From: Seonamhaeicola sp. ML3 | GTDB taxonomy: Bacteria > Bacteroidota > Bacteroidia > Flavobacteriales > Flavobacteriaceae | Direction: 5' to 3' | Length of the DNA: 64,000 nt | Assembly: GCF_023273855.1 (NCBI RefSeq) | Contig: NZ_CP096884.1 | Location: forward strand, 3,348,001 to 3,412,000 | In this document: positions 17,547 to 26,361 of the stretch, piece after piece | Position numbering within the stretch: position 1 is the stretch's first letter | How the letters are laid out: each line of letters opens with the position of its first letter | The notes under the pieces: generated by a model | The model's input: the letters and a program-made list of their open reading frames with translations, nothing else | Databases searched by the model: none | Told to the model about the DNA's origin: nothing | Program-made: the position numbers and the translations under genes

Positions 17547-17849
17547 TTAATCCTCGAAAGGATTTTGAATAGCTTCTGGGTCGTCATTCTCAAAATCCTC
17601 GTAATCATCCTCATCATAATCTTCCATAACTTTTTCAAGTTTGGCACTAACTTTCACAAGATATTTAGTGTCCTCTGTAATAATTTCAACAGCTTCAATG
17701 AGCTCGTAATTTGCATTTCTAAACTGAATAATATCGATGTCATCATACCCATCAGGAAATTTTTCAACAACTAATGCTAAAATTTCGGGTGTCAATTTTT
17801 TAAAATCGACAATTACTCGTTTTAAGTTAGGGTTGTTTTTACTTTTCAT
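17547..17849 (-). CDS. Acidic hypothetical protein, 100 aa, end of polyamine operon
   Basis: I do not recognise a named family. The first 65 residues look like a compact alpha-beta fold, and the last 30 are strongly acidic (DYDEDDYEDFENDDPE). It starts 3 bases after the stop of the deoxyhypusine-synthase-like gene and is the last gene of a four-gene run with speA and speB, so it is probably translated with them. The acidic tail could bind polyamines or basic proteins; this is a guess from charge only. Confidence 0.7.
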   Translation of the reverse strand: MKSKNNPNLKRVIVDFKKLTPEILALVVEKFPDGYDDIDIIQFRNANYELIEAVEIITEDTKYLVKVSAKLEKVMEDYDEDDYEDFENDDPEAIQNPFED

Positions 17850-17851
17850 GG

Positions 17852-18826
17852 CTACATATCTAATAAATAGGCAAAAATTAACGGCGCAACAATGGTTGCA
17901 TCACTTTCAATAATGAATTTAGGAGTATCTATATCTAATTTACCCCAAGTAATTTTTTCATTTGGTACAGCACCAGAGTAAGAGCCATAACTGGTGGTAG
18001 AATCACTTATTTGGCAAAAATAACTCCAAAACGGTGTATCAGTTCGTTCCATATCCTGATAAAGCATTGGTACTACACATATAGGGAAATCTCCAGCTAT
18101 GCCTCCACCAATTTGAAAGAAGCCAATACCTTTTTTGGAATTTTTGGTGTACCAATCTGCCAAAAAGGTCATGTATTCTATTCCAGATTTTATGGTACTT
18201 GCCCTTAACTCACCTTTTAAAACATAACTGGCAAAAATGTTTCCCATGGTGCTATCTTCCCATCCTGGACAAACAATTGGCAAGTTTTTTTCTGCTGCCG
18301 CATACATCCAAGAGTCTTTTAAATCTATTTCATAATACTCTTCAAGAACACCAGACAAAAGCATCTTATACATATACTCATGCGGTAAAAAACGTTCACC
18401 GTTTTCATCAGCCGCTTTCCAAATATCGTAAATATGCTTTTGTAACCTTCTAAATGCTTCTTCTTCAGGAATACAAGTATCTGTCACCCTGTTCAATCCT
18501 TGCTCCAATAAATCCCATTCCTCTTCTGGAGTTAAATCTCGGTAATCTGGAATGCGTTTGTAGTGCGAATGTGCTACCAAATTCATTATATCCTCTTCAA
18601 GATTAGCACCAGTACAGGAAATAATATGAACTTTATCCTGACGTATCATTTCTGCAAATATTTTACCTAATTCTGCAGTACTCATAGCGCCCGCTAAAGA
18701 TACCAACATTTTAGACCCGCCATTCAATTGCGCTTCATAGGCCTTGGCTGCATCAACTACTGTAGCCGCATTAAAATGTAGGTAATATTTTTCAATAAAA
18801 TTTGAAACTGCTCCTTTAGTATTCAT
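17852..18826 (-). CDS. Deoxyhypusine-synthase-like enzyme, probable homospermidine synthase
   Basis: NAD-dependent transferase of the deoxyhypusine synthase (DHS) family, 324 residues. Eukaryotic DHS moves the butylamine group of spermidine to eIF5A. Here the C-terminal catalytic region is kept: SYGSYSGAVPNE then ITWGK, with Lys296 in the place of the Lys that carries the butylamine intermediate. The NAD-side blocks LVSLAGAMS and ISCTGANLEED are also present. Bacteria have no eIF5A, and the gene sits between speB and an acidic gene in a polyamine operon, so the acceptor is probably putrescine, giving homospermidine, a main polyamine of flavobacteria. The 5' end overlaps speB by 11 bases, implying coupled translation. 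Confidence 0.85.
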   Translation of the reverse strand: MNTKGAVSNFIEKYYLHFNAATVVDAAKAYEAQLNGGSKMLVSLAGAMSTAELGKIFAEMIRQDKVHIISCTGANLEEDIMNLVAHSHYKRIPDYRDLTPEEEWDLLEQGLNRVTDTCIPEEEAFRRLQKHIYDIWKAADENGERFLPHEYMYKMLLSGVLEEYYEIDLKDSWMYAAAEKNLPIVCPGWEDSTMGNIFASYVLKGELRASTIKSGIEYMTFLADWYTKNSKKGIGFFQIGGGIAGDFPICVVPMLYQDMERTDTPFWSYFCQISDSTTSYGSYSGAVPNEKITWGKLDIDTPKFIIESDATIVAPLIFAYLLDM

Positions 18827-19751
18827 CGTCTTCGTGAAATTTTACAGGTTTATTTAATCGATTCGAAACGTCGTACGAACCTTCAAAATCATCATTACCC
18901 TCTGTTTGAAACTTATAACTAAGCATTTTATAATATAGTTTAGCTGCCAGAAAATCTGATGATTTCTCGTTTTCATTTGGACATAGTTCAACGATATCAA
19001 ACCCGACAACATTCTTTTCTTCAAAAACTTGTTTTAAGAAATCCAACGTTTCATACCACAATAAACCTCCAGGTTCTGGTGTGCCGGTACTGGGCAAAAT
19101 TGAAGGATCTAAAGCATCTAAATCAAAGGTAATAAATACATTCTCGGTCATTTGGTCTATAGCTGATTCCATCCAAGAATCATCCATGGCCATTTCGTGG
19201 GCAAAATAGGTTTTATCAAAATCCATTACAGATTTCTCTTTTACGTCCATCGAACGAATACCAACCTGGATTAAATTGGTCTCTTGACTTGCCTCGTAAA
19301 CAGCACAGGCATGATTGCAGGAACTGCCTTCATAAGATGACCTTAAATCTGCATGTGCATCAATGTGTAAAACCGTTAGGCTATTAAACGCTTCATTAAA
19401 CGCTCTAATAGTGCCTATAGATATAGAATGCTCACCACCAAAAATAGTTACAAACTTGTTTTTCTTTATATAGCTTTTAACAACTTGATGAACTGCTTCT
19501 ACCATTTTTTCGGGGGAACTGTTTTCGGCTACTGGATCAGCTAAAAAAACACCTTGTTTGTAGACTTCAGAATCTGTTTCTATATCATAAAGTTCCATAT
19601 TTTCTGAAGCTTCTAAAAAAGCCTCTGGACCTTTATCTGCTCCTTTTTGCCAAGTGCTTGTTCCATCATAGGGAACTGGAATTAAAACAATGTTAGCTTG
19701 TTCTAATTTAGCATACTTCTCTGGTATGCCAGCGTAAGTTTTTGTATTCAT
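18816..19751 (-). CDS. speB: Agmatinase / ureohydrolase SpeB
   Basis: Manganese enzyme of the arginase-agmatinase family, 311 residues, which would split agmatine to putrescine and urea. Metal-binding motifs are complete: GGEHS at 105-109, DAHAD at 131-135, and TFDLDALDP at 208-216. The start codon lies 1 base after the speA stop and the end overlaps the next gene by 11 bases. Upstream speA supplies agmatine, which favours agmatinase over arginase or formiminoglutamase. Confidence 0.92.
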   Translation of the reverse strand: MNTKTYAGIPEKYAKLEQANIVLIPVPYDGTSTWQKGADKGPEAFLEASENMELYDIETDSEVYKQGVFLADPVAENSSPEKMVEAVHQVVKSYIKKNKFVTIFGGEHSISIGTIRAFNEAFNSLTVLHIDAHADLRSSYEGSSCNHACAVYEASQETNLIQVGIRSMDVKEKSVMDFDKTYFAHEMAMDDSWMESAIDQMTENVFITFDLDALDPSILPSTGTPEPGGLLWYETLDFLKQVFEEKNVVGFDIVELCPNENEKSSDFLAAKLYYKMLSYKFQTEGNDDFEGSYDVSNRLNKPVKFHEDDEY

Positions 19752-19752
19752 T

Positions 19753-21216
19753 TTATTTACCTGCTAAATGCAAATCGTTTTCTGTTTCTAAAATTTCAAT
19801 ATTTTCTTCTAATAAAGGCTCTTTTTTGTAACCTAAGATTTCCAATAAATCTTCACTCTTTTGTTGTTCTTTAAAAAGTGTGGTTAAGATATTTCCTTGC
19901 TCATCTTTATCTATTAGTATGTGCTTAGGATTGGGTATTAAGCAATGTTGCAAACCTCCAAAACCTCCTATGGTTTCTTGATACGCCCCCGTATTAAAAA
20001 AGCCAACATATAGCGGTTTATCTTTATCATACTTTGGTAAATAAATAGCATTGATATGTTGCTCACTATTATAGTAATCATCGCTATCGCAAGTTAAACC
20101 GCCTAATAATACTCGCTCATAAGAACTATCCCATCTATTAATTGGCAGCATTACAAAACGTTTGTTTATGGCCCATGTATCAGGAAGTGTGGTAATGAAT
20201 GAGGAGTTTATCATATTCCACTTCTCTCTATCGTTTTGTTGTTTTTGATATAACACTTCGTAGATAGCGCCACCACTTTCACCAACGGTAAAGCTTCCAA
20301 ATTCGGTAAATAGGTTTGGAACATCCACGCCTTCTTCTTCACAAGCTTGCTGAATTTGGTTTACAATTTCATCAACCATGTATTCATAGTCAAAATCAAA
20401 GGCCAATGAGTTTTTTATTGGGAATCCGCCCCCTATATTTAAACTATCCAATGACGGACAAACCTTTTTTAAACTGATATATACTTTTAAACATTTTAAA
20501 AGCTCGTTCCAATAGTACGCATTATCTCTTATACCAGTATTGATAAAGAAATGGAGCATTTTAAGATTGGCCTTGGGATTGTCTTTTATTTCGGCGTTAT
20601 AGAATGGTACAATATTTTTATACCCAATCCCCAAACGCGATGTGTAAAATTCAAATTTTGGTTCTTCCTCAGAGGCTATCCTAATACCAATATCAAACTT
20701 GCCGTTTATCTCGTTGGTTAGAAGGTTTATCTCCTCATAATTGTCTATTACCGGAATGCAATTTTTGTGACCGTTGTTAATGAGCCTGGCAATATTGGTA
20801 ATATATTGCTCTCTTTTAAAACCATTACAAATAACATAAGTGTCATTATTTATTTTACCTGTTTTCTTTAGGTGCTCAACAATATCAATATCAAAAGTTG
20901 ACGATGTTTCTATATGAATATTGTTCTTCAAAGCTTCATCTAAAATATGTTTGAAATGAGAACTTTTGGTACAATAACAGTAATTGTAAACACCTTGATA
21001 ATTATGTTTTACAAATGCTTTTTCAAACCACTTTTTTGCTCTATTAATATTGTTTGATATTTGTGGCAAATAGGTAAATTTTAATGGTGCTCCATAAACC
21101 TCAACTAATTTATTTAAGTCAATGTCATGAAAAAATAATTGGTTGTTTTCTAACTCAAATTCTGGTTGAGGAAAATCGAATGTCTGATTGATTAAATCAA
21201 TATATTTAGTATTCAT
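19753..21216 (-). CDS. speA: Arginine decarboxylase (alanine-racemase-fold type)
   Basis: PLP-dependent fold III decarboxylase of 487 residues, expected to turn arginine into agmatine. The likely PLP lysine is Lys84 in CYCTKSSHF. Further family blocks are LNIGGGFPIKN (phosphate loop), FTEFGSFTVGESGG, and LGGLTCDSDD, whose Cys-Asp pair comes from the partner subunit in this fold. It is much shorter than E. coli SpeA (about 650 residues) because it lacks the inserted domains. First gene of a tight operon with speB, a DHS-like gene and a small acidic gene. Its 513-base leader is rich in inverted repeats. Confidence 0.88.
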   Translation of the reverse strand: MNTKYIDLINQTFDFPQPEFELENNQLFFHDIDLNKLVEVYGAPLKFTYLPQISNNINRAKKWFEKAFVKHNYQGVYNYCYCTKSSHFKHILDEALKNNIHIETSSTFDIDIVEHLKKTGKINNDTYVICNGFKREQYITNIARLINNGHKNCIPVIDNYEEINLLTNEINGKFDIGIRIASEEEPKFEFYTSRLGIGYKNIVPFYNAEIKDNPKANLKMLHFFINTGIRDNAYYWNELLKCLKVYISLKKVCPSLDSLNIGGGFPIKNSLAFDFDYEYMVDEIVNQIQQACEEEGVDVPNLFTEFGSFTVGESGGAIYEVLYQKQQNDREKWNMINSSFITTLPDTWAINKRFVMLPINRWDSSYERVLLGGLTCDSDDYYNSEQHINAIYLPKYDKDKPLYVGFFNTGAYQETIGGFGGLQHCLIPNPKHILIDKDEQGNILTTLFKEQQKSEDLLEILGYKKEPLLEENIEILETENDLHLAGK

Positions 21217-21729
21217 TATAATAAAATTCTATTTTGAAGAAATTAAGGTGTAAAGAGCTTATTGAAAAGACAAGCTCATCAATTAAAAAAAATCAAAAAA
21301 GAAATGTTATCAAATACGTATTTGATTAACCGTAGTAGGCATAAAACCAAATAAAATTTGGTTTATGAACAATAAGAAGTTAACGGAAGTTAGCTCTAAA
21401 TTTCGGATGCTTACACCATAAGCAGCTTTTGAATTTGACTTCCTAATTTTCAAAAGCCCGAACGTAAAAACAGGTCTCACTTTGTTCAGCTAAAAAGTTC
21501 CTATGGTAAAAAATTTCTAGTGCAAATGAAAAACAAAATATTTAATAAACAAGTATTTTTATATATTTTTTTACTTCGGTTTTTTTTATTGTACCACCTA
21601 AGAAAACCTTGTTTAAATAACTGAATATCAGCATTATAAAAACATAACTAATTTTATAACCCTGGTTTTAATATAAAATTATGGCTAAAAATACACAAAC
21701 TTTAAGTCAAAGGTATTCAGGAAAAACGC
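21217..21729 (-). promoter_or_regulatory. Structured leader region of the polyamine operon
   Basis: No credible gene fills these 513 bases. Read toward speA they hold four inverted repeats: GCTTTTGAA/TTCAAAAGC (21425-21457), AAACCAAAT/ATTTGGTTT with a 3-base loop (21344-21364), an 18-base perfect palindrome (21309-21326) and GAGCTT/AAGCTC (21255-21277). The last hairpin contains a 6-codon open frame, MSLSFQ-stop, at 21259-21279 on the minus strand, ending 42 bases before the speA ATG. I found no consensus promoter. Confidence 0.45.
21309..21326. repeat. 18-base perfect palindrome upstream of speA
   Basis: ATCAAATACGTATTTGAT reads the same on both strands and lies 93 bases upstream of the speA start. 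It could be an operator for a dimeric regulator or an RNA hairpin tip. Confidence 0.55.
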
Positions 21730-22344
21730 CTAAAGTGTAGTTATAAAGTAACTTTTTATTCCTGTCATTATACTTTGAACTGCATAAGAAGCCAGAATTA
21801 GGCCCATAATTTTACTAATTACAGTAATCCCGTAATCGCCTATTATTTTTTGCACTTTATTGGCTATTAATAATATAAGAGCGGTTAAAAATATAACAAC
21901 CAATACTAAAAATGTTGTTATTGCCTGTTGCTCAAGAGTATAGAGATTATTATCTGTTAAAATAACAACTGCCATAATAGCTCCAGGAGAAGCTATAGAG
22001 GGGATAGCTAAAGGGAAGACTGTAACATGTCTGTAGTCTGTAATTCTATTCTTTTCCCGTTCTGGCTTACCATCTCCAAAAATCATTGTGAGTGCAAACA
22101 AAAACAAGATAACCCCTCCAGACACCTGAAAGGCATCAAGAGATACATCCATTCCCTCAAAAATAAGCTGACCGACAATAATGAAAAACAACAAAATTAA
22201 AAACGCTAAAACAGAAGCTCTTATAGCTATTTTTCTTTTGTGCCATCCATCAAAATCACGAGTTGCCTCCAAGTATACGGGTACCGACCCAATGGGATCC
22301 ATAACCGCAAATAAAAAGAAAAAAGTTGCCGCTAACTCTGCCAT
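21730..22344 (-). CDS. MarC family integral membrane protein
   Basis: Inner-membrane protein of 204 residues with six predicted helices, belonging to the MarC/YchE (NAAT) family. The first helix and loop AVMDPIGSVPVYLE and the matching second-half IPSIASPGAIMAVVILTD are the family hallmarks. MarC was once tied to multiple antibiotic resistance, but that role is not supported; some relatives move neutral amino acids. It begins 1 base after the end of the lipoprotein gene upstream, so the two are probably co-transcribed. Confidence 0.88.
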   Translation of the reverse strand: MAELAATFFFLFAVMDPIGSVPVYLEATRDFDGWHKRKIAIRASVLAFLILLFFIIVGQLIFEGMDVSLDAFQVSGGVILFLFALTMIFGDGKPEREKNRITDYRHVTVFPLAIPSIASPGAIMAVVILTDNNLYTLEQQAITTFLVLVVIFLTALILLIANKVQKIIGDYGITVISKIMGLILASYAVQSIMTGIKSYFITTL

Positions 22345-22345
22345 A

Positions 22346-22855
22346 CTACTTAATGCGCCTTGAATGCGTTGTAAACGAAATACCCTGTGTACCTTGCATA
22401 GAATTCATAACACCTTCAAAAAGTGGTTCTGGACAAGACTTTGGTGTTTTCCACTCAAATAGAAAATTTGACCCGGTACCACCCTCAATATCGGCTTGGG
22501 CTATTACAATCTCTAGAGTTTCCATTGGAGACATATAGATTGGGTAATCGAAATAAGTTCTAATGTTTTCGCCCTCGGTATTAAAATAGTCTGCTCTTAG
22601 GAGATAAATGGTATCTTTTTCACTCACATTTCGTAAGCTAACCATGCCTGTTAAATTATACTTTTTCTTTTGAGAAAAACTGTAGATTTGGGAATACACC
22701 GATAGATAAGATTTCCCATGATTAAGGGAATCTAATTTAGAAATATCAACTTTCCGCTTTACCCAGTTTTCTTTGTCTATGCTAAATTCAGGCTGTACTT
22801 GTTTTTCTTTGCATCCAATAAAAAACAATAAAATTAATATTATAAGGTATCTCAT
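22346..22855 (-). CDS. Hypothetical lipoprotein
   Basis: A 169-residue protein with a lipoprotein signal ending FFIGC followed by charged residues KEK. The mature part has alternating polar and hydrophobic strands (YNLTGMVSLRNVSEKDTIYLL, ETLEIVIAQ), suggesting a small beta-sandwich. I do not recognise the family, although the wording around GGTGSNFLFEW is likely conserved in flavobacteria. The frame opens six codons earlier at 22873, but ATG 22855 gives the normal signal peptide. Confidence 0.72.
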   Translation of the reverse strand: MRYLIILILLFFIGCKEKQVQPEFSIDKENWVKRKVDISKLDSLNHGKSYLSVYSQIYSFSQKKKYNLTGMVSLRNVSEKDTIYLLRADYFNTEGENIRTYFDYPIYMSPMETLEIVIAQADIEGGTGSNFLFEWKTPKSCPEPLFEGVMNSMQGTQGISFTTHSRRIK

Positions 22856-23008
22856 ATTGATGATTTTGCACATATAATCTTTATAAATATAGGTCTTTTA
22901 GAAAAAATAAAAACCAGCCTCGGTAAATTAGACTAAAAAACATAAATCTCTATAACGAACATTATAAATACAATAATTTTATGTTGTCGCTATTCGAGTT
23001 ACAGTTTT

Positions 23009-23650
23009 TTAATTCTTATCCTCTAACATGGGTACAAACCTGAAATCACCAAATTCATGCTGTTCGAACTCTTTTGGTCCTTTTCTGATAAAAAGTGTCA
23101 TGGTTTGCACGTCATTTCCAACGGGGATTACTAATCTTCCCCCCTCCTTTAATTGACTTAGTAAAGGCTTTGGCACAAATGGCGCTCCGGCAGTTACAAT
23201 AATACTATCGAAAGGGGCTTCTTCTGGTAAACCTTTATAACCATCACCAAAAACAAGTTTTTTGGGCCTGTAGCCTATTTTCGATAAAAACTTACTTGTT
23301 TTTTTAAACAGTTCTTGCTGACGTTCAATACTATAAACTTTAGCGCCTAATTCACACAATACAGCACATTGGTAGCCACTTCCCGTACCTATTTCTAAAA
23401 CTTTATCACCTCGTTTTACTTGTAGTAATTCTGATTGAAAAGCCACTGTATAGGGCTGCGAAATGGTTTGGTCAGCAGCTATGGGAAAGGCTTTATCTTG
23501 GTAAGCATGATCCAAAAAACTAGAATCCATAAACAAGTGTCTTGGTATATTACCAATGGCCCTTAATACGTTTTCATCTGCTATTCCTTTGGCTTTTATA
23601 ACGTTAACCAACTGCTGCCTTAAGCCCTTGTGTTTAAATGTATCTTTCAA
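23009..23650 (-). CDS. pcm: Protein-L-isoaspartate O-methyltransferase
   Basis: Repair enzyme that methylates L-isoaspartyl residues with SAM, 213 residues as usual. The family blocks are present: RHLFMD, ISQPYTVAFQSELL, the SAM motif LEIGTGSGYQ, and FDSIIVTAGAP. The start must be TTG at 23650, because a stop codon lies two codons upstream and the reading MKDTFKHKGLRQQLV fits other flavobacterial Pcm proteins. It is divergent from the Gfo/Idh gene. Confidence 0.93.
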   Translation of the reverse strand: MKDTFKHKGLRQQLVNVIKAKGIADENVLRAIGNIPRHLFMDSSFLDHAYQDKAFPIAADQTISQPYTVAFQSELLQVKRGDKVLEIGTGSGYQCAVLCELGAKVYSIERQQELFKKTSKFLSKIGYRPKKLVFGDGYKGLPEEAPFDSIIVTAGAPFVPKPLLSQLKEGGRLVIPVGNDVQTMTLFIRKGPKEFEQHEFGDFRFVPMLEDKN

Positions 23651-23786
23651 TGGTTAGTGAAGTTTTTCAGCCTAAAATTAGTCAAACATTTCAAAGCTTA
23701 AAATTATTTAGAAGAGAATTTGGTATTAGGCTATTTTTAACGCTATTTCAACACCAAAGTATTAGCAAAAAATCACTAAATTCACG

Positions 23787-23794
23787 TACTTTTG
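23787..23794 (+). promoter_or_regulatory. -7 promoter box of the Gfo/Idh operon
   Basis: TACTTTTG matches TAnnTTTG and lies 17 bases before ATG 23812. No TTG lies 17-23 bases upstream; TTAG at 23762 is the nearest substitute. Confidence 0.5.
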
Positions 23795-23811
23795 TTGAAA
23801 ACCATATTATT

Positions 23812-24771
23812 ATGCTAAATGCTGGTGTACTAGGTGCGGGCCACCTTGGAAAAATTCACTTAAGACTTCTAAATCAATCCCATAAATACAATCTTATTGG
23901 CTTTTATGATGCCGATGCAAAAAACGGTAAAAAGGTAGAAGCTGAATTTGGATACAAGTTTTTCAAATCTATTGACGAACTTATAGATGCTGTTGATGTT
24001 GTAGATATCGTTACACCAACGTTATCGCATTACGATTGTGCCAAAAAGGCCATTGTTAAAGGAAAACACATCTTTATTGAAAAGCCTATTACCAATACTG
24101 TAGAAGAAGCCGAACACATAAGGGAACTTTTAGCAGAGAACAATTTGAGAGGACAAGTTGGTCATGTTGAACGCTTTAATCCAGCTTTTTTAGCAGTTAA
24201 AGATGATATCAATTCACCTATGTTTATTGAGACCCATAGGTTGGCAGAATTTAATCCCAGAGGAACCGATGTACCCGTGGTTTTAGATCTTATGATTCAT
24301 GATATTGATGTGATTCTTAGTTTAGTAAAATCTAAGGTGAATCATATTTCGGCCAGTGGCGTTTCTGTAATCAGTGATACACCAGATATTGCAAACGCAC
24401 GTATAGAGTTTGAAAATGGTTGTGTCGCCAATTTAACGGCAAGTAGAATTTCATTGAAAAAAATGCGTAAAGCTCGTTTCTTTCAAAAGGATGCTTATAT
24501 CTCTGTAGACTTTTTGGAAAAGAAATGTGAGGTTGTTAAAATGAAAGACGCCCCAGAAAACCCTGGAGATTTTGATATGATTCTACAAAATGCCGAAGGA
24601 GTAAAAAAACAAATCTATTTTGACAATCCTAAAATAGAAGACAATAATGCAATTTTGGATGAGCTTGAGGCATTTGCCGATGCCATAAACACAAATACAA
24701 CACCTGTGGTTACACTCCAAGATGGTACAGAGGCACTTCGCGTTGCCAATCAAATCATTAATTGTTTTTAG
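23812..24771 (+). CDS. Gfo/Idh/MocA family NAD(P)-dependent oxidoreductase
   Basis: Cytosolic dehydrogenase of 319 residues with an N-terminal Rossmann fold (AGVLGAGHLGKIHLRLL) and the family EKP motif in FIEKPIT near residue 90, whose Lys is catalytic. The C-terminal sheet domain carries VVLDLMIHDIDVIL, with the His-Asp pair seen in sugar dehydrogenases of this family. Substrate unknown. The frame is open 58 codons further upstream (23638), but that part overlaps the pcm promoter region and lacks family similarity; ATG 23812 starts exactly at the Rossmann strand and follows a promoter box. First gene of a five-gene run to 29687. Confidence 0.85.
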   Translation: MLNAGVLGAGHLGKIHLRLLNQSHKYNLIGFYDADAKNGKKVEAEFGYKFFKSIDELIDAVDVVDIVTPTLSHYDCAKKAIVKGKHIFIEKPITNTVEEAEHIRELLAENNLRGQVGHVERFNPAFLAVKDDINSPMFIETHRLAEFNPRGTDVPVVLDLMIHDIDVILSLVKSKVNHISASGVSVISDTPDIANARIEFENGCVANLTASRISLKKMRKARFFQKDAYISVDFLEKKCEVVKMKDAPENPGDFDMILQNAEGVKKQIYFDNPKIEDNNAILDELEAFADAINTNTTPVVTLQDGTEALRVANQIINCF

Positions 24772-24772
24772 T

Positions 24773-25663
24773 ATGCAAATTATAGCTGTTATTGGTGCAG
24801 GCACCATGGGAAATGGCATTGCACACACTTTTGCACAATCTGGGTTTAAAGTTAACTTAATTGACATCAATGAAGTTGCTCTAGAAAACGGACTTCGCAC
24901 AATTACCAAGAATTTGGACCGCATGATTGCAAAGGAAAAGATTTCTGAAGTAGACAAAAAAGAAACCCTCAGTAATATTTCAAGTTTTACTGATATAAAT
25001 GAAGGTGTAAAAACTGTAGATTTGGTGGTTGAAGTCGCTACTGAAAATATAGACCTGAAACTAAAGATATTCAAGCAACTCGATAGCCTTTGTCATCAAC
25101 ACACCATTTTAGCAACAAATACATCATCTATATCCATTACCCAAATTGCAGCAGTAACATCAAGACCTGAAAAGGTTATTGGAATGCATTTTATGAATCC
25201 AGTACCCATTATGAAATTGGTTGAAGTTATTCGTGGTTACAATTCCAGTGATGCTGTTACGAACACCATAATGGAACTCTCTAAATCTCTTGGGAAAGTT
25301 CCTGTAGAGGTTAATGACTACCCTGGCTTTGTTGCCAATCGTATCTTAATGCCCATGCTAAATGAATCCATAGAAACCCTTTACAATGGCGTGGCAGGTG
25401 TTCTAGAAATCGACACCGTGATGAAATTAGGCATGGCGCACCCTATGGGCCCTTTACAACTGGCAGACTTTATAGGTCTGGATGTTTGTCTTTCAATTTT
25501 AAATGTGATGTACGATGGCTTTAAAAACCCCAAATATGCGCCTTGTCCTTTATTGACCAACATGGTGCAAGCTGGTAAATTAGGTGTAAAATCAGGTGAA
25601 GGTTTTTATGATTATTCCGAAAGTAGAAAAGCTGAAAAAGTAGCCTCACAATTTATAAAATGA
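24773..25663 (+). CDS. 3-hydroxybutyryl-CoA dehydrogenase family protein
   Basis: NAD-dependent 3-hydroxyacyl-CoA dehydrogenase of 296 residues. The N-terminal Rossmann motif is GAGTMGNGIAH, the catalytic block is GMHFMNPVPIMKLVE with the His-Glu dyad, and the domain junction is DYPGFVANR. Single-domain proteins of this length work on short acyl-CoA esters in fatty acid or butyrate metabolism. ATG 24773 is 1 base after the previous stop, and the stop overlaps the next gene by 4 bases, so translation is probably coupled. Confidence 0.9.
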   Translation: MQIIAVIGAGTMGNGIAHTFAQSGFKVNLIDINEVALENGLRTITKNLDRMIAKEKISEVDKKETLSNISSFTDINEGVKTVDLVVEVATENIDLKLKIFKQLDSLCHQHTILATNTSSISITQIAAVTSRPEKVIGMHFMNPVPIMKLVEVIRGYNSSDAVTNTIMELSKSLGKVPVEVNDYPGFVANRILMPMLNESIETLYNGVAGVLEIDTVMKLGMAHPMGPLQLADFIGLDVCLSILNVMYDGFKNPKYAPCPLLTNMVQAGKLGVKSGEGFYDYSESRKAEKVASQFIK

Positions 25664-26331
25664 TGTCGATAACAGATAACCTACAAAATATAAAATCTAC
25701 ACTTCCTGAACACGTTACTCTAGTTGCTGTTTCCAAAACAAAACCGGTTAGTGATATAATGGAAGCCTACCAAGCTGGCCAAAAAGTCTTTGGAGAAAAT
25801 AAGATTCAAGATATGGCCGAAAAACATCATGTCATGCCAAAAGATATCGAATGGCATATGATTGGGCATGTTCAAAGAAATAAGGTGAAGTACATGGCCA
25901 GCTTTGTGAGTTTAATCCATGGGGTTGATAGTATTAAATTGCTTGAAGAAATTAATAAACAGGCTATGAAACACAACCGGGTAATCAACTGTTTAATTCA
26001 AATAAAAATAGCTTCCGAAGATTCTAAGTTTGGTATTATTCCTGAAGAAGCTAAAGATATTTTGGAGTCTCAAGCATTTTCAGAATTAAAAAACATAAAA
26101 GTGGTTGGTCTTATGGGAATGGCAACATTTACCGATGACCAAGAACAAATTGAAAAAGAATTTAAACTGCTCAAATCAACCTTCGAGAATTTAAAAGACA
26201 TTAAAACTGAAAACTGCGAACTAAAAACCATTTCAATGGGTATGAGCGGCGATTATAAACTAGCCATAGACTGCGAAAGCACCATGGTAAGAGTTGGCAG
26301 TAGTATTTTTGGAGCAAGAAATTACAATTAA
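25660..26331 (+). CDS. YggS/PROSC family pyridoxal-phosphate homeostasis protein
   Basis: PLP-binding protein of 223 residues with the alanine-racemase barrel fold but no second domain. The PLP lysine lies in LVAVSKTKP (Lys26), followed by FGENKIQ, WHMIGHVQRNK, and the phosphate-contacting SMGMSGDYKLAI and VRVGSSIFG. Family members keep free PLP levels and amino-acid balance in check; no enzyme reaction is known. Start ATG overlaps the previous stop (ATGATG). Confidence 0.92.
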   Translation: MMSITDNLQNIKSTLPEHVTLVAVSKTKPVSDIMEAYQAGQKVFGENKIQDMAEKHHVMPKDIEWHMIGHVQRNKVKYMASFVSLIHGVDSIKLLEEINKQAMKHNRVINCLIQIKIASEDSKFGIIPEEAKDILESQAFSELKNIKVVGLMGMATFTDDQEQIEKEFKLLKSTFENLKDIKTENCELKTISMGMSGDYKLAIDCESTMVRVGSSIFGARNYN

Positions 26332-26361
26332 ACAAAAAACGATTAAACGCATAAACTTTTT

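Noticed and set aside
21681-21740. 19-codon plus-strand frame MAKNTQTLSQRYSGKTPKV
   Set aside because: Too short, overlaps the marC stop region and has no promoter or conservation evidence.
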